From CALMSM01 sp964534095 (GTDB lineage: Bacteria > Patescibacteriota > Saccharimonadia > Saccharimonadales > CALMSM01), in contig CAZHPF010000054.1 of assembly GCA_964534095.1 (NCBI GenBank), positions 1 through 6,551 on the forward strand: 6,551 bases of DNA, read 5' to 3'. The notes beneath the pieces were generated by a model that made no database searches, was not told where the DNA came from, and saw only the letters and a program-made list of their open reading frames with translations. The translations under genes were made by a program, and so were the position numbers. The number at the start of each line of letters is the position of its first letter. The stretch's first letter is position 1. This document shows positions 5,958 through 6,551 of the stretch, in pieces.

Positions 5958-6551
5958 ATGCCTAGCATGGAAACACTTGAAAAGGGCAGCGAATCATCCG
6001 GCCTGTTTGAGGCGCCGCCAGAACCTGATAAAAAGGACACCAAAGCCAAAGCGCCGGTTGGGAAAAAAGAGGCTCCTAAGCAAGAACGTCCTAATGTGTT
6101 CGGCGATCTCAACAAAGATATGGAGAAAAAGTCGCCACGCGTTTTGTTTGAACAAAAAGCCGGTAAAGAAGAGCCGCCTCTTCTGGAGTTAGATAAAGAC
6201 GAAGAGACACTCGTTGTCCAAGAACAAACAGATTATAATCTCGAAGCCGCCAATGCCGAACTAGCGGGGGCAGAGGCAAATACGCCAGCCGAAGCAGCAG
6301 CTATTGCCGGAGCGACCTTTAACGAAGCCGTCCTTGAGCGTATTGACGGTGGCCAAGAACCGACACCTGACATGCTTGACGGTGCCATGAAGGATACTGC
6401 TGAAATCTTAGGGCTTGACGCTACCGAGATAGACGAAGCAGCCCCTGATATACCGATAGAGCTAGACGAACCATCATCATCCGAAGCAGAGATCTCTTCA
6501 GAAGGAATAAATGAAGAGGATTTGGTTGACGATGAAACAACCGCAGCGGAC
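5958..6551 (+). CDS. Unrecognised charged, probably disordered protein (3' end outside window)
   Basis: I do not recognise this protein. The frame is closed by a TAA at 5940-5942, then open from ATG 5958 (MPSMETLEKG) to the window edge: 198 codons with no stop. A second in-frame ATG lies at 5967; neither has a Shine-Dalgarno. Residues 1-70 are Lys/Pro/Glu-rich (13 Lys). Residues 71-198 are strongly acidic, with about 39 Asp/Glu against three Lys/Arg. There is no Cys or Trp, no signal peptide, and no hydrophobic stretch long enough to cross a membrane. Short segments such as FNEAVLERID (121-130) and DGAMKDTAEILGLD (141-154) could form helices. Codon choice is ordinary and the acidic frame is consistently maintained, so it is a real coding frame; the overlapping +1-type frame at 5920-6192 gives an implausible Lys/Arg/Cys-rich product. 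It may be the disordered N-terminal region of a longer protein. Confidence 0.75.
   Translation, partial: MPSMETLEKGSESSGLFEAPPEPDKKDTKAKAPVGKKEAPKQERPNVFGDLNKDMEKKSPRVLFEQKAGKEEPPLLELDKDEETLVVQEQTDYNLEAANAELAGAEANTPAEAAAIAGATFNEAVLERIDGGQEPTPDMLDGAMKDTAEILGLDATEIDEAAPDIPIELDEPSSSEAEISSEGINEEDLVDDETTAAD

Noticed and set aside
5920..6192. Open frame of 90 codons rich in Lys, Arg, Cys and His.
   Set aside because: It overlaps the acidic-protein gene in another frame, begins at TTG without a Shine-Dalgarno, and has an implausible composition. The acidic frame continues open to the window end.
1..6551. Recoded TGA (as in Gracilibacteria and SR1), CRISPR array, tRNA, rRNA or mobile element.
   Set aside because: No in-frame TGA interrupts a gene, and no spaced direct repeats, RNA-gene signatures, transposase motifs or terminal repeats were found on reading both strands.

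Overview
The window is an ordinary bacterial chromosomal stretch with compact, intron-free genes and the standard code: all five visible stops are TAA or TAG, and no gene needs TGA to be read as an amino acid. Protein style suggests a Candidate Phyla Radiation bacterium, most likely Saccharibacteria (TM7). The clues are the shared HQSGGF tails of the two ABC exporters, the AGKHHPV and HVVF segments of the L25 protein, and very tight gene packing. This assignment rests on remembered family resemblance, not on a search. G+C was not computed. No rRNA, tRNA, CRISPR array, insertion sequence or attachment site was seen.

Layout. Positions 1-716 (+) carry the C-terminal quarter of the excinuclease subunit UvrA. 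It meets a DedA-family membrane protein (713-1369, -) tail to tail, and the two stop codons share bases. An intergenic gap of about 107 bp holds an extended -10 promoter and a strong Shine-Dalgarno for the ribosomal protein bL25/CTC gene (1477-2205, +). That gene ends 7 bp from the end of a minus-strand pair of ABC half-transporters (2213-3982 and 3975-5753). The pair overlap by 8 bp and almost certainly form one heterodimeric exporter operon. A divergent intergenic region of about 200 bp (5754-5957) contains a TTGGCC-17-TATAAT promoter for the rightward gene. It also holds two notable hairpins and four copies of a GCCTAG/CTAGGC hexamer. The window ends inside an unrecognised, highly charged, probably disordered protein (5958-6551, +, cut by the window edge).

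The genes do not form one pathway: DNA repair, membrane homeostasis, translation and export sit side by side. The only clear functional unit is the ABC exporter pair. I found no convincing undescribed system. The parts most worth a second look are the structured 5' leaders in the divergent region and the unidentified acidic protein.
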